Part shown: positions 8,061-19,328 of the stretch, in pieces | Layout of the letters: every line of letters begins with the position of its first letter | Position numbering within the stretch: the stretch's first letter is position 1 | Source of the DNA: Fidelibacterota bacterium | GTDB lineage: Bacteria > Pseudomonadota > Alphaproteobacteria > Rhodospirillales > Rhodospirillaceae | Assembly: GCA_947475895.1 (NCBI GenBank) | Contig: CANJMF010000005.1 | Location: 89,982 to 153,981, forward strand | Direction: 5' to 3' | Length of the DNA stretch: 64,000 bases | Made by a program: the position numbers and the translations under genes | The notes under the pieces: generated by a model | What the model was told of the DNA's origin: nothing | What the model saw: only the letters and a program-made list of their open reading frames with translations | Databases searched by the model: none

Positions 8061-9776
8061 TTATTCCGCCGGATTTGCTGAAATTAAAGATTCATCCGCG
8101 ATAATCGGCTGACCCGCTGGACGTCTTTGCGTGATGGGATCGCCGCCTTTGGTCGAGGTGCCTCGTCCGCCGCTGCCCATGACAATCGATGCCGCGAACG
8201 TGTCGGCGCTGGCCAAGGTCCATGCTTCCTTGAACCGCACGTCGTTCGTGCCGCTCAACAGTTCGCCGGGCTGCAGCACCGGGTAAATCTGCGAATAGGT
8301 TTTCACCGACGAGGTCGACGCTCGGCGGAAGAAGTGATGGGGTCCTAGCTGGCCGGGGTGCGTCAATCCGGCGGCGGCCACGACTTCCGCCAGGGCCTTC
8401 ACCGTCGAGCGGTGAAATTGCGCCACGCGCTCGGCTTTGTTGGGCACGTAAATCGCGTTCTGGCGCGACTTGTCTTGTGTCGCGACACCTGTGGGGCATT
8501 TGTCGGTGTGACAGCTCTGCGACTGAATGCAGCCCAGGGCGAACATAAACCCGCGCGCCGAATTGCACCAATCGGCTCCCAGTGCCATCACGCGCGCCAT
8601 GTCAAAGGCCGAGGTAATCTTGCCGCTGCAGCCGATCCTAATCTGGTCGCGCTTGCCAATGCCGATCAACGCGCTGTGCACGAAGTTCAAACCTTCGCGC
8701 AACGGCATGCCGATATGGTCGGCGAATTCCAAAGGTGCCGCGCCCGTGCCGCCCTCGGTGCCGTCCACGACAATAAAATCCGGCGTCACGTCGGCGGCCA
8801 GCATGGCCTTGCAGATGGCCAGAAATTCCCACGGATGCCCGATGCACAACTTGAAGCCCACCGGCTTGCCGCCGCTCAGCTCGCGCAGCTGCTTGATGAA
8901 CGCCATGAGTTCCATGGGCGTCGAGAAAGCCGAATGGCGCGAGGGCGACACGCAGTCCGTGCCCGGGGGCACGCCGCGCGCGGCCGAAATTTCGTACGAG
9001 ACTTTTGCGCCCGGAAGCACGCCGCCGTGCCCGGGCTTTGCACCTTGCGACAGTTTGATCTCGATCATCTTCACGCAATCGAGCTGGGCGTTGCGCGCGA
9101 ATTCGGTGGGCAGGAATTTTCCATCCGACGTGCGGCAGCCGAAATATCCGCTGCCGATTTCCCAAATGATGTCGCCGCCTTCCTTGTGATATTTGCTGAT
9201 GCCGCCTTCGCCCGTGTCATGGGCAAATGAGTCCAGCTTCGCGCCGATGTTCAAGGCGCGGATCGCGTTGGCGCTCAGCGCGCCGAAACTCATGGCGGAA
9301 ATATTGAATACCGAAGCTGAATACGGTTTGGTGCATTGCGGGCCGCCGACCGTCACGCGAAAGGGCGCTTTCACCGGGTCCGCGGGCACCATCGAATGAT
9401 GCAGCCATTCGAATGTGTTTGAGTAGACGTTGAGCTGCGTTCCGAAGGGGCGTTTGTCCAAAGCACCTTTGGCGCGCTGATAGACGATGGAGCGTTCGCT
9501 GCGGCTGAACGGTGTGCCGTCGGTTTCGCTCTCGAGAAAGTATTGGCGAATTTCGGGGCGGATCGATTCCAGGATAAAGCGCATGTGCGCGGTGATCGGA
9601 TAGTTCCGCAGGATGCTGCGGTTGTGCTGCGCCACGTCGTAGATGCCGACCAGCAGCAGTGCGAGGGGGATCGCCATCACCCAATAAAAGATCGGGCTCA
9701 GCAGATCGCCGAGCACAAAGCACAGTCCGGCCAATGCCGCGACCGAGATGAAAATCAAATTCCGCGAAGCGAACAT
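8061..9776 (-). CDS. Membrane-anchored FMN-binding glutamate synthase-like protein
   Basis: This 571-residue protein has two predicted N-terminal transmembrane helices (about residues 6-24 and 28-48), then a domain like the FMN/Fe-S half of glutamate synthase. Visible hallmarks are ISAMSFGALS, HDTGEGGIS, QGAKPGHGGVLPG, FIVVDGTEGGTGAAP, IRIGCSGKI and the 3Fe-4S cysteine cluster in CIQSQSCHTDKCPTG. It lacks the glutaminase domain of GltB, so it is probably not classical GOGAT. Stand-alone relatives (sometimes called GltB2) are widespread, and their reaction is unsettled. It stands alone on its strand between the PEP-CTERM and acyltransferase genes. Confidence 0.88.
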   Translation of the reverse strand: MFASRNLIFISVAALAGLCFVLGDLLSPIFYWVMAIPLALLLVGIYDVAQHNRSILRNYPITAHMRFILESIRPEIRQYFLESETDGTPFSRSERSIVYQRAKGALDKRPFGTQLNVYSNTFEWLHHSMVPADPVKAPFRVTVGGPQCTKPYSASVFNISAMSFGALSANAIRALNIGAKLDSFAHDTGEGGISKYHKEGGDIIWEIGSGYFGCRTSDGKFLPTEFARNAQLDCVKMIEIKLSQGAKPGHGGVLPGAKVSYEISAARGVPPGTDCVSPSRHSAFSTPMELMAFIKQLRELSGGKPVGFKLCIGHPWEFLAICKAMLAADVTPDFIVVDGTEGGTGAAPLEFADHIGMPLREGLNFVHSALIGIGKRDQIRIGCSGKITSAFDMARVMALGADWCNSARGFMFALGCIQSQSCHTDKCPTGVATQDKSRQNAIYVPNKAERVAQFHRSTVKALAEVVAAAGLTHPGQLGPHHFFRRASTSSVKTYSQIYPVLQPGELLSGTNDVRFKEAWTLASADTFAASIVMGSGGRGTSTKGGDPITQRRPAGQPIIADESLISANPAE

Positions 9777-9856
9777 GGATGATGTCCCCCCTCAAATCCC
9801 CCAAGGCACGCCGTTCTGGCTTGCCCGTCTAGCGCGCCTTTTATACCCCGGATGCT

Positions 9857-10771
9857 TTAAGAAAGCCTCTCTTTATGGGCCGTTTTGGCCGTCTGAATCT
9901 GCGCTTCCAGGCCCTGTGCCTCGGCGATCATTTCGCCCATGCGGCGCGCAATGCTGCTCTTCAATGCGTCCGAAGCGCTTTCCGCCACGGAAATAGGTGG
10001 CGCGAAGCGTACAGTGACCGATGTGGGCCGTGCGCCGTGCGACACCATGTCGATCAGCTGCAGGGCCGCCGCCAGCTTCTCGCGCTCCGGTCGCGTGCGT
10101 TTGAAATGTGTCAGCCAGTGCTGCGCTGTTTTGCGGCAAATCACGCCGCGCACCAGCACGGGCACGATGCGCGTCTCGGGTGCCAAGCGCACAATGAAGC
10201 GCGCTGAGTCCGCCCAGTCGTTGATGGACTCGACCGCGCCGGGATGAAGGTCGGGATCGGGCTCGATGCGTCCCGCCGGGAACGACAGCACCGCGCCGCC
10301 TTTACGCAAATGCGCCGCCACTTCGTGTGCGGCGATGACACGCTTGCCGAGATTGTCGTCGACGAAAAAGATGTGCTTGGCCGTGTTCTCCAGGGATTCC
10401 AGAAAGGGCCGACGCTGCGCGATGATCTTCAGATCGCGCCGTTCGATGGCCGCGAATAGGCTGATGGTGTCGGCCATGCCGGGGTGGTTGGATAAAAACA
10501 AAACCGGCCCGCTCGTCGGAATATGTTCGTGGCCTTCAATCTGCACACCGCGCACATAGCGGTTTTGCAAAAAGCGGTGCGAGGCGTCGCCTAGTTCGGC
10601 CATGCGTCCGACGTCGTTGTCGAACTCCAGCATTTGGCCCGCGAACTTACGCGCGGAATTTTGAAAAACGCGCCGCAACAGGGTGTCGAGCAGCCGCTGC
10701 CCTTTCCACCCGAACGACGCCACAAGGTCGTCGAGATTGATATCGGTCAGGGCATCCAGTTGGTGCGCCAT
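9857..10771 (-). CDS. Lysophospholipid/glycerol-3-phosphate acyltransferase-family protein
   Basis: This is a 304-residue protein. The ATG at 10771 is chosen for its strong GGGGAGG site; the frame extends 32 codons further without a comparable site. The acyltransferase block I motif HxxxxD is in NHPGMAD (His96, Asp101), and later blocks include the FPAGRIEPD segment, a variant of FPEGT, and a basic C-terminal part. The enzyme probably transfers acyl groups to a lysophospholipid or related acceptor at the inner membrane. The replacement of Glu by Ala in block III (FPAGR) is unusual, so substrate use may differ from PlsC. Confidence 0.8.
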   Translation of the reverse strand: MAHQLDALTDINLDDLVASFGWKGQRLLDTLLRRVFQNSARKFAGQMLEFDNDVGRMAELGDASHRFLQNRYVRGVQIEGHEHIPTSGPVLFLSNHPGMADTISLFAAIERRDLKIIAQRRPFLESLENTAKHIFFVDDNLGKRVIAAHEVAAHLRKGGAVLSFPAGRIEPDPDLHPGAVESINDWADSARFIVRLAPETRIVPVLVRGVICRKTAQHWLTHFKRTRPEREKLAAALQLIDMVSHGARPTSVTVRFAPPISVAESASDALKSSIARRMGEMIAEAQGLEAQIQTAKTAHKERLS

Positions 10772-10998
10772 GATCCTCCCCAGGACGCATAAGTAACATC
10801 TCGAAAAATCCCGGCGTCCAGCGCTATTTGCCGGTATTCTAAGAGCCGAGCAGGCCCAAAATGGCACTTAAGTCGTTGAAAATGCGGATAATTGTCGGAA
10901 TAGGGGGTTGTTTTTCTTTTTCTAAAGGCTTGATATCGTTTACTAAATGTCCTCTTTGACCCCCGCTCCATGGGGTTGTTTCTGTAACTGTCGGGGTT

Positions 10999-12652
10999 AT
11001 GACCGCCACCACTCTCACCATCGCACTGGCACAGCTCAATCCCACGGTCGGCGACGTGGACGGCAACGCGCGCCTGGTGCTCGAGGCCCGGGCTCAAGCC
11101 GCGGCTATGGGCGCTCAGCTTTTGGTGCCCTCCGAGCTCGTTATCAGCGGTTATCCCCCCGAAGACTTGGTGCTGCGCCCGGCGTTCCTTGATGCCGTGG
11201 AAGCGGCCGTGCGCGATCTCGCGGCCGCCACCGCCGACGGCGGCCCCGGCCTGCTCATCGGCGCGCCCTGGCGCGACAAAGGCAAAATTCATAACGCGCT
11301 CCTGCTGCTCGACGGCGGCAAGATCGTCACGCAACGCTTTAAGCATCATCTCCCGAACTACGGCGTGTTCGACGAAGCGCGCGTGTTCCAGCCCGGCGAT
11401 GTGCCGGGCCCCGTCGTGTTTCGCGGCGTGCGCCTCGGCGCCATGATCTGCGAAGACATGTGGTACGAGGATGTGGCCGAGACGCTCGCGGAATCCGGCG
11501 CCGAGATTCTCATCGTGCCCAACGGCTCGCCTTATCATCTCGATAAACAAAACGAACGCCTTACGCACGCGGTCGCGCGCGTTACCGAAACCAAACTGCC
11601 GCTCGTCTATGTGCAGCAAGTCGGCGGACAAGACGACTTGGTGTTCGACGGCAATTCCTTCGTGCTCAATTCCGACCGCAGTTTGGCCGCGCAATTGCCC
11701 GCCTGGAAAAGCGCGATTGTGCTAACGAAATGGGAGAAAGCGGCCACCGGCTGGCGCTGCGCGCCGCAAGCGCTCGCGCCCGAAATGACTCATTGCGAAA
11801 GCATTTATCACGCGCTCATGGTGGGCCTGCGCGACTACGTCGGCAAAAACAAATTCCCCGGCGTTGTGCTCGGCCTCTCGGGCGGTATCGATAGCGCCAT
11901 CTCCGCGGCCATCGCGGCCGACGCGCTGGGTCCTGACAAAGTCCACTGCGTCATGATGCCGTCACCGTACACGTCGCAAGAAAGTCTCGATGACGCGGCG
12001 TCTTGCGCGAAGCTGCTCGGCGTGAAACTGGACACCATCAACATCGGTCCCGCCATGGATGCGTACAAATCCATGCTCAGCGTGCAGTTCGCCGACACGA
12101 AGGCCGACACGACCGAGGAGAATCTCCAGTCGCGCGCGCGCGGGCTCACGCTCATGGCGCTCTCGAACAAGTTCGGGAAAATGGTTCTGTCCACCGGCAA
12201 CAAAAGCGAGATGTCCACTGGCTACGCCACGCTCTACGGCGACATGTGCGGCGGCTACTGCGTGCTGAAGGACGTCTACAAGACAACCGTGTTCGAACTC
12301 TCGCGCTGGCGCAACGCGCATAAGCCGTCGGATGCGTTGGGACCGACAGGCCCCGTCATGCCCGAAAACATCATCACCAAGCCGCCCACCGCCGAGCTCA
12401 AGCCCAATCAAAAAGACCAGGACACGCTGCCGCCTTACGATGTTCTCGATGGCATCCTGAAAGGCCTGATCGAAGACCGGGCCGGGATCGCGGCCGTGAC
12501 GGCCGAGGGTTACGACGCTGCAACCGTGCGCAGGGTCTATCGCATGCTGAAGGCGGCGGAGTATAAGCGGCGCCAAGCCACGCCCGGCGTGAAGATCACG
12601 AAATTGGCGTTTGGCCGCGACTACCGCTATCCGATCACGAATGGATTTAACG

Positions 12653-12663
<11 letters not shown>
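10999..12663 (+). CDS. nadE: Glutamine-dependent NAD+ synthetase
   Basis: This 554-residue two-domain enzyme makes NAD+ from deamido-NAD+ with ammonia released from glutamine. The N-terminal nitrilase-like glutaminase domain carries the triad Glu46 (VPSELV), Lys115 (RFKHHLP) and Cys151 (ICEDMW). The C-terminal synthetase domain starts near residue 280 and has the PP-loop SGGIDSA at 294-300 and the STGNKSE block. The length is typical of glutamine-dependent NadE. The glnS ATG lies within its last codons, indicating translational coupling. Confidence 0.96.
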
Positions 12664-14320
<1,657 letters not shown>

Positions 14321-14427
14321 CGCGCGAGTAAACGCGCGACTTTCTATCTCCCCTCGGTAGCAACGGTTATCCCCCTCATGCGTTTATATGAGGCGGACGG
14401 GCTGGTTTTTATTCACAGGGGAGTACC

Positions 14428-14685
14428 GTGTCCGAACACCATTCGTCTTCGACCAGTGCAGCGCAAGAAGAAGCGCTTTATTTCAACACCGCGACCCTCT
14501 CGCGTTTCATGCGCGCCAACTACGGCGCTGAAGCCATCCGGGTCACCCGCGAACGCGTCAACGCGTATCTACAGGCGGATCAGCAAGACATTGCTGAGAT
14601 CTGGCAGCGCGTGCTGTCGCATCTCACGGGCGTCGAGCTGAAGGAAGATCATCGCCGGCGGCTCAAGCCGATCCATCACCGCTAG
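14428..14685 (+). CDS. Hypothetical protein, 85 aa
   Basis: The frame starts at GTG 14428 with AGGGGAG 5 bases upstream. The product is small, mostly helical and charged, with no signal peptide or transmembrane segment. The mid-section (FNTATLSRFMRANYGAEAIRV) and basic C-terminus (RRRLKPIHHR) suggest a compact soluble protein. I do not recognise a family. It is followed 52 bases later by another hypothetical gene and then by the ATP-grasp/Anbu cluster, all on the same strand. Confidence 0.6.
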   Translation: MSEHHSSSTSAAQEEALYFNTATLSRFMRANYGAEAIRVTRERVNAYLQADQQDIAEIWQRVLSHLTGVELKEDHRRRLKPIHHR

Positions 14686-14737
14686 AAAACGCCGACGCTT
14701 TCGCCATAATGCCTCTTCCCACGAAGAGGACCCGCGC

Positions 14738-15148
14738 ATGTCTACGATTTACGTCGCTTCAAGCCCCGCCATGCAGGAATGGGGCAGCGATGCCGGCATC
14801 AGCAAGCATCTCTATCGCGTCGGCGTCACAGATAGCGATGCGAAGGCCGCCGTTGTTGAAATGAACGATGCCGACCATGCGGGTCAAAAAGACTGGGTGC
14901 TCGCGGGCAGCCGCGATGTCGACGCGTGGGATGAGGCTCGGCTCCTCGCGCGCCTCGCCGAGCGCCAGAAGGTCGTCGATCCGCTCTATTACCCGAAGAT
15001 CAAAGGGGCCAAAGACATCGTCCGGATCGAGCAACGCAAGGTCGAAGCCAGTCTGATCTTCAAACGAACCATGGAAGGCCGGGATTCCAAGGTCCCCAAA
15101 CTGAAGCCTGCGGACATCGCCGACTACATCATCGACAGCATTGCCTGA
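14738..15148 (+). CDS. Hypothetical protein, 136 aa
   Basis: The frame starts at ATG 14738 after GAGGA. The N-terminus (STIYVASSPAM, LYRVGVTDS) resembles the opening beta strands of GIY-YIG-like or T5orf172/Mug113 domains, which often read IYV..NP.M..LVKIG. The catalytic residues of a nuclease are not evident, so that resemblance is only suggestive. The remainder is a mixed helical, charged sequence. There is no signal peptide. It may be co-transcribed with the 85-aa gene before it. Confidence 0.65.
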   Translation: MSTIYVASSPAMQEWGSDAGISKHLYRVGVTDSDAKAAVVEMNDADHAGQKDWVLAGSRDVDAWDEARLLARLAERQKVVDPLYYPKIKGAKDIVRIEQRKVEASLIFKRTMEGRDSKVPKLKPADIADYIIDSIA

Positions 15149-15317
15149 GCGGCTAAAACGCGGGCATCGACTATTTCCTGCCGCCTTTTTCAGCGGCTGA
15201 ACAAAAAATAGGCGATTTCCGCCGCGTGGCGCGCAGAATCAGCGGTCTTTTTCGTGTCGATCCTGGCACGCTACGTGCTTATAGCTGGGTAACCACTCCG
15301 AAAAGGGGACGCACAAG

Positions 15318-16730
15318 GTGGCCTTTGATGAGATGCGCGCCGCCGACGGGACAATCCGCCCGTCCTACGGCGGTGTTTCCAAGTGGCTAGGTTCGGTACC
15401 GCTCGAGCAACTCGATCGCCGGCGGATGGAAGCGGAGCTGTTTTATCGCCGCGGCGGAATCACGTTCGCCGTTTACGGCGACGCGCAAGGCGAAGAGCGG
15501 ATCATTCCGTTCGACATCATCCCGCGCATCATCTCGAGCAAGGAATGGAAAGTCCTCGCTAAGGGCCTCGAGCAGCGCGTCAAAGCAATCAATCTGTTTT
15601 TGGCCGACATCTACGGCCCGCAGCGCTGCCTGAAAGCGGGCATCGTGCCGGAGGAGATGATCTGGCAGAACCCGGCTTACCGCCCCGAGATGGCCGGCGT
15701 CGCCGTGCCCCACGGCGTTTACACGCACGTCGCCGGCATCGACATCGTCCGCATCGATGAAAACGATTTTTATGTGCTCGAAGACAACGCGCGCACACCG
15801 TCCGGCGTTTCGTACATGTTGGGTGGGCGGGAGATCTGCTTCCGCCTCATGGCCGATCTTTACGGCGAGCATCGCGTCGCGCCCATTGAGAATTATCCAG
15901 ATCAGTTGGTGAGTGCACTACGCTCGGTCGCGCCGCGCGGTGCGGGCGACAATCCAACCGTCGCACTTCTAACACCAGGACAGTTCAATTCGGCCTATTA
16001 CGAGCATTCGTTTCTCGCCGACAAAATGGGCGTGGAACTTGTCGAAGGCCGAGACTTATTCGTTAAAGACGGCGTCGTCTTTATGCGCACCACCGAAGGC
16101 CCGAAGCGCGTCGATGTTTTGTATCGCCGGATCGACGACGATTTCCTTGATCCTCTCGCGTTCCGCCCTGACTCAATGCTGGGCGTGCCGGGGCTCTTCA
16201 ACGCTTATGCGGCCGGTAACGTCACCTTGGCGAATGCAGTTGGCACAGGCGCTGCCGACGACAAGGCCGTTTACACCTACATGCCCGAGATCGTGAAGTT
16301 CTTCCTCAGCGAAGAACCGATCCTCAAGAATGTGCCTACGTGGCGGTGCCGCGAGCCCAAGAGTCTTGCGTACGTGCTCGAACATTTGGATGAACTAGTC
16401 GTAAAGGAAGTTCATGGTTCAGGTGGTTATGGGATGCTCGTTGGCCCGCAGGCGACGTCAGAGCAAATCGAGGAATTCCGCGCACGACTTAAAGCAAAAC
16501 CCGACCAATACATTGCCCAGCCAACCCTGGCGCTCTCCACATGCCCGTCGTTCGTCGCGTCTGGAGTGGCACCGCGCCACGTCGACCTCCGTCCCTTTGT
16601 TCTGACGGGCTCGAAAGGCGTGCACATCGTGCCTGGTGGGTTGACGCGCGTGGCCCTCAAGGAGGGCTCGCTCGTGGTCAACTCCAGCCAAGGCGGCGGC
16701 ACAAAAGACACCTGGGTTGTGGACCTGTAG
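15318..16730 (+). CDS. Circularly permuted ATP-grasp type 2 family protein
   Basis: This 470-residue protein starts at GTG 15318 after an AGGGGA site. It belongs to the DUF404/DUF407 circularly permuted ATP-grasp family. Characteristic blocks are FDIIPRIISSKEW, RVKAINLFLADIYG, GVYTHVAGIDIVR, FYVLEDNARTPSGVSYM, KRVDVLYRRIDDDFLDPL and VVKEVHGSGGYGMLVGP. Such enzymes are predicted to form a peptide-like (carboxylate-amine) bond using ATP. The next gene (alpha-E) starts 2 bases after its stop, followed by transglutaminase and Anbu, which is the conserved context of this family. Confidence 0.92.
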   Translation: MAFDEMRAADGTIRPSYGGVSKWLGSVPLEQLDRRRMEAELFYRRGGITFAVYGDAQGEERIIPFDIIPRIISSKEWKVLAKGLEQRVKAINLFLADIYGPQRCLKAGIVPEEMIWQNPAYRPEMAGVAVPHGVYTHVAGIDIVRIDENDFYVLEDNARTPSGVSYMLGGREICFRLMADLYGEHRVAPIENYPDQLVSALRSVAPRGAGDNPTVALLTPGQFNSAYYEHSFLADKMGVELVEGRDLFVKDGVVFMRTTEGPKRVDVLYRRIDDDFLDPLAFRPDSMLGVPGLFNAYAAGNVTLANAVGTGAADDKAVYTYMPEIVKFFLSEEPILKNVPTWRCREPKSLAYVLEHLDELVVKEVHGSGGYGMLVGPQATSEQIEEFRARLKAKPDQYIAQPTLALSTCPSFVASGVAPRHVDLRPFVLTGSKGVHIVPGGLTRVALKEGSLVVNSSQGGGTKDTWVVDL

Positions 16731-16732
16731 CC

Positions 16733-17674
16733 ATGTTGAGCCGCACCGCCGATAATCTGTTCTGGCTGTCGCGCTATGTCGAGCGCGCGGACTATCTCGC
16801 GCGTATTCTGGAAACGTCATCGCGACTTTCTGTCTTGCCGGCCGCTTATGCCGGCGAAGCGAATGAATGGAGCAGCGCGCTGGCGACGGCAGGGTGCCTG
16901 GACGATTTCCTAAAGCATTACGAAAAACCGACCGCCGAAACGGTCGCGGAATTTTTGGCGTTCTCGGAACATAACCCAACTTCGATCCGCAAATGCCTGG
17001 AGACGGCGCGATTCAACGCACGGGCGGTGCGCACGGCGCTGACCATCGAAATGTGGGAAACCATCAACGGAGCCTGGCTCGAACTGCAGCAGTTCAATCG
17101 TCAGTCGCTGACGGGCGGGCGTCTTAGCCGGTTCACCGACTGGGTAAAGGATGTGTCGCTGCGGTTCGATGGTTCGGGCTACCGCACCATGCTGCGCAAC
17201 GATGCGTTCTCATTCTCTCGGCTCGGCTTCTTCGTCGAGCGCGCCGATAACACCGCGCGTATTCTCGACGTCAAATATCACATCCTGCTGCCAGAGACAT
17301 CGGCCGTGGGCGGGGGGCTCGATTATTCCCAATGGGCTGCGATCTTGCGGTCCGTCAACGCACTGACTGCGTACCACTGGGTATACCGCGAGAGCCTCCG
17401 CCCATGGCTGATTGCAGACCTGTTGATTCTGAACGAGCAGCTTCCGCGCTCGCTGGCGTCCTGTTACCGCAATATCGTGCAAGAGCTCGATCAGCTCGCG
17501 ACCGTTTATGGACGCCAGGGCAAAGCCCAGCGCCTCGCGCGCACGCTTCGGACGTCGCTGGAAAACCACCGCATCGAGAAAGTATTCCAAACGGGCTTGC
17601 ACGAATTCATCACGGGCTTCATCCGTGATAACAATCGCGTCGGGATCTCGGTTTCCGAGCAGTACCTGGCTTAG
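16733..17674 (+). CDS. Alpha-E domain protein (DUF403)
   Basis: This 313-residue, almost entirely alpha-helical protein starts at ATG 16733, two bases after the ATP-grasp stop. The N-terminus MLSRTADNLFWLSRYVERAD is the family signature, and a second internal copy of the pattern appears as LGFFVERADNTARILDVKYH in the middle. The alpha-E family nearly always sits beside the circularly permuted ATP-grasp protein and is proposed to act with it, possibly as the acceptor-binding or regulatory partner. Its biochemical activity is not established. Confidence 0.92.
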   Translation: MLSRTADNLFWLSRYVERADYLARILETSSRLSVLPAAYAGEANEWSSALATAGCLDDFLKHYEKPTAETVAEFLAFSEHNPTSIRKCLETARFNARAVRTALTIEMWETINGAWLELQQFNRQSLTGGRLSRFTDWVKDVSLRFDGSGYRTMLRNDAFSFSRLGFFVERADNTARILDVKYHILLPETSAVGGGLDYSQWAAILRSVNALTAYHWVYRESLRPWLIADLLILNEQLPRSLASCYRNIVQELDQLATVYGRQGKAQRLARTLRTSLENHRIEKVFQTGLHEFITGFIRDNNRVGISVSEQYLA

Positions 17675-17685
17675 AGAACTATTGT

Positions 17686-18507
17686 ATGCGCCTGCGGGTT
17701 TTGCACCGGACAGCCTACACCTATGACCAGCCGGCTTCGGCGGTTATCCAGATTCTGCGCCTAACACCACGCAATCACGAAGGTCAGCGCGTGCTGAATT
17801 GGCGCATCGACCTCGATCAAGACGCTCAGCTCAAGCCCGGCGAAGACGCGTTCGGAAACATCTACCACGCGCTCTCGGTCCCGCGCGCGCTGGAAGATCT
17901 GGTCATCACTGTTCAAGGCGAAGTCGAAACACACAGTTTCGAAGGCGTCGTGCGCGGCACGATGGAGCCATTCCCGCCGGGGTTATTTCTACGCGAGACG
18001 CCCTTGACGCAACCGAACGCCGAGATCAAGGAATTCGCCAGCGACCTCTTTGCCAACAAGCCCGCGCTCGAGGGGTTGCATGCGCTGCTGGATACACTCA
18101 ACCGTGACATGACCTTCGATACGAGTCCCACGGATGTTTCCACGACAGCCGCGCAAGCCTTCAGTGCGCGTACCGGTGTTTGCCAAGATCTCAGCCACGT
18201 CTTTATTGCCGCCGCGCGCGCGCAAGGGATTCCGGCGCGGTATATCGGCGGTTACATGTTTCGCAGCGACGGCAAGGTCCAACAAGAAGCCGGTCATGCG
18301 TGGGCCGAAGCCTATGTCGAGGGCCTCGGCTGGGTGGGTTTCGATCCCGCCAACGGCGTGAGCCCGACGGACGCGCATATCCGTGTAAGTGTAGGGCTCG
18401 ACTATCTCGGCGCGTCCCCCGTGCGCGGCGCGCGTTACGGCGGTACTGAAGAACACCTCTCCGTCTCGGTCGCCGTTGAGCAAGCCGGCAGCCAGCGCCA
18501 ACAATAA
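17686..18507 (+). CDS. Transglutaminase-like cysteine peptidase/transferase
   Basis: This 273-residue protein has an N-terminal beta domain (residues 1-105, opening MRLRVLHRTAYTYD) typical of the bacterial transglutaminase_N arrangement. A papain-like transglutaminase core follows. The triad is Cys166 in GVCQDLSH, His204 in GHAWAEAY and Asp220 in GFDPANG. It has no signal peptide, so it should act in the cytoplasm, probably as a peptidase or amide-bond editing enzyme on the product of the upstream ATP-grasp protein. It starts 11 bases after the alpha-E gene and precedes Anbu. Confidence 0.92.
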   Translation: MRLRVLHRTAYTYDQPASAVIQILRLTPRNHEGQRVLNWRIDLDQDAQLKPGEDAFGNIYHALSVPRALEDLVITVQGEVETHSFEGVVRGTMEPFPPGLFLRETPLTQPNAEIKEFASDLFANKPALEGLHALLDTLNRDMTFDTSPTDVSTTAAQAFSARTGVCQDLSHVFIAAARAQGIPARYIGGYMFRSDGKVQQEAGHAWAEAYVEGLGWVGFDPANGVSPTDAHIRVSVGLDYLGASPVRGARYGGTEEHLSVSVAVEQAGSQRQQ

Positions 18508-18571
18508 ATCGCCGAAATTGTTTGACCGGTCTGGGTGGGCTATAAGCCATGGCCCGGGGGGAGAAAGATTT

Positions 18572-19321
18572 ATGACTTATTGCGTCGGACTGCTGCTCAA
18601 CGAAGGATTGGCGATGATTGCCGACACGCGGACCAACGCGGGTGTCGACAACGTCGCGAGCTTTCGCAAGCTGCATATGTTCGAGCAGCCCGGCGAGCGC
18701 GTCATCGCCTTGGCCAGTTCGGGCAATCTCTCCATCACCCAGTCGGTTTTGAGTCTGCTCAACGAAGGCATGCCGTCGCCGGACTCAGATGAGTTGGAAA
18801 CGCTCCACAATGTCCCGACGATGTTTCGCGCGGCGCAGCTCGTGGGCCGTGCGGTGCGTGAAATCTATCGCGTTGATGCGCTCAGCCTCGAGGAACACAA
18901 TATGCGCTTCGATGTGGCGCTGTTGTTGGGCGGCCAGATCAAAGGGCGGCGTTTGCGACTCTTCATGATTTATGCGGCCGGGAATTTCATTGAGGCAACG
19001 CCCGACACGCCGTTCCTTCAGATCGGCGAAACCAAATACGGAAAACCCATTCTCGATCGTGCGGTGCGTTACAGCACTGATCTCTACGACGCGCTCAAAA
19101 TCGGTTTGATCTCGGTGGACTCGACTATGCGCTCGAATTTGGCCGTGGGACTGCCGCTCGATCTCATGGTCTTGAAACGCGATGCCATGCGCGCGGAGCT
19201 GACATTCCGTGTCGAGGCGGGCGATCCCTACTTTGAGGATCTGCGCAATCGGTGGTCGGAAGCTTTGCGCGCCACGCATCAAGCGATTCCGAAACCGCCC
19301 TACACCACCCGTAAGGTCTGA
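18572..19321 (+). CDS. Anbu, proteasome-like N-terminal nucleophile peptidase
   Basis: This 249-residue protein matches the Anbu (ancestral beta subunit) family of self-compartmentalising Ntn hydrolases. The start at ATG 18572 follows a GGGGGGAGAAAG site and exposes Thr2 after Met removal (MTYCVGLLL), the expected N-terminal nucleophile. IADTRTNAGVDN and the later ALASSGNLSITQS and LLGGQIKGRRL strands correspond to the beta-subunit sandwich. It closes the ATP-grasp/alpha-E/transglutaminase/Anbu cluster. Known family structures form open ring or helical assemblies; the substrate remains unknown. Confidence 0.92.
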   Translation: MTYCVGLLLNEGLAMIADTRTNAGVDNVASFRKLHMFEQPGERVIALASSGNLSITQSVLSLLNEGMPSPDSDELETLHNVPTMFRAAQLVGRAVREIYRVDALSLEEHNMRFDVALLLGGQIKGRRLRLFMIYAAGNFIEATPDTPFLQIGETKYGKPILDRAVRYSTDLYDALKIGLISVDSTMRSNLAVGLPLDLMVLKRDAMRAELTFRVEAGDPYFEDLRNRWSEALRATHQAIPKPPYTTRKV

Positions 19322-19328
19322 GCCTCCT

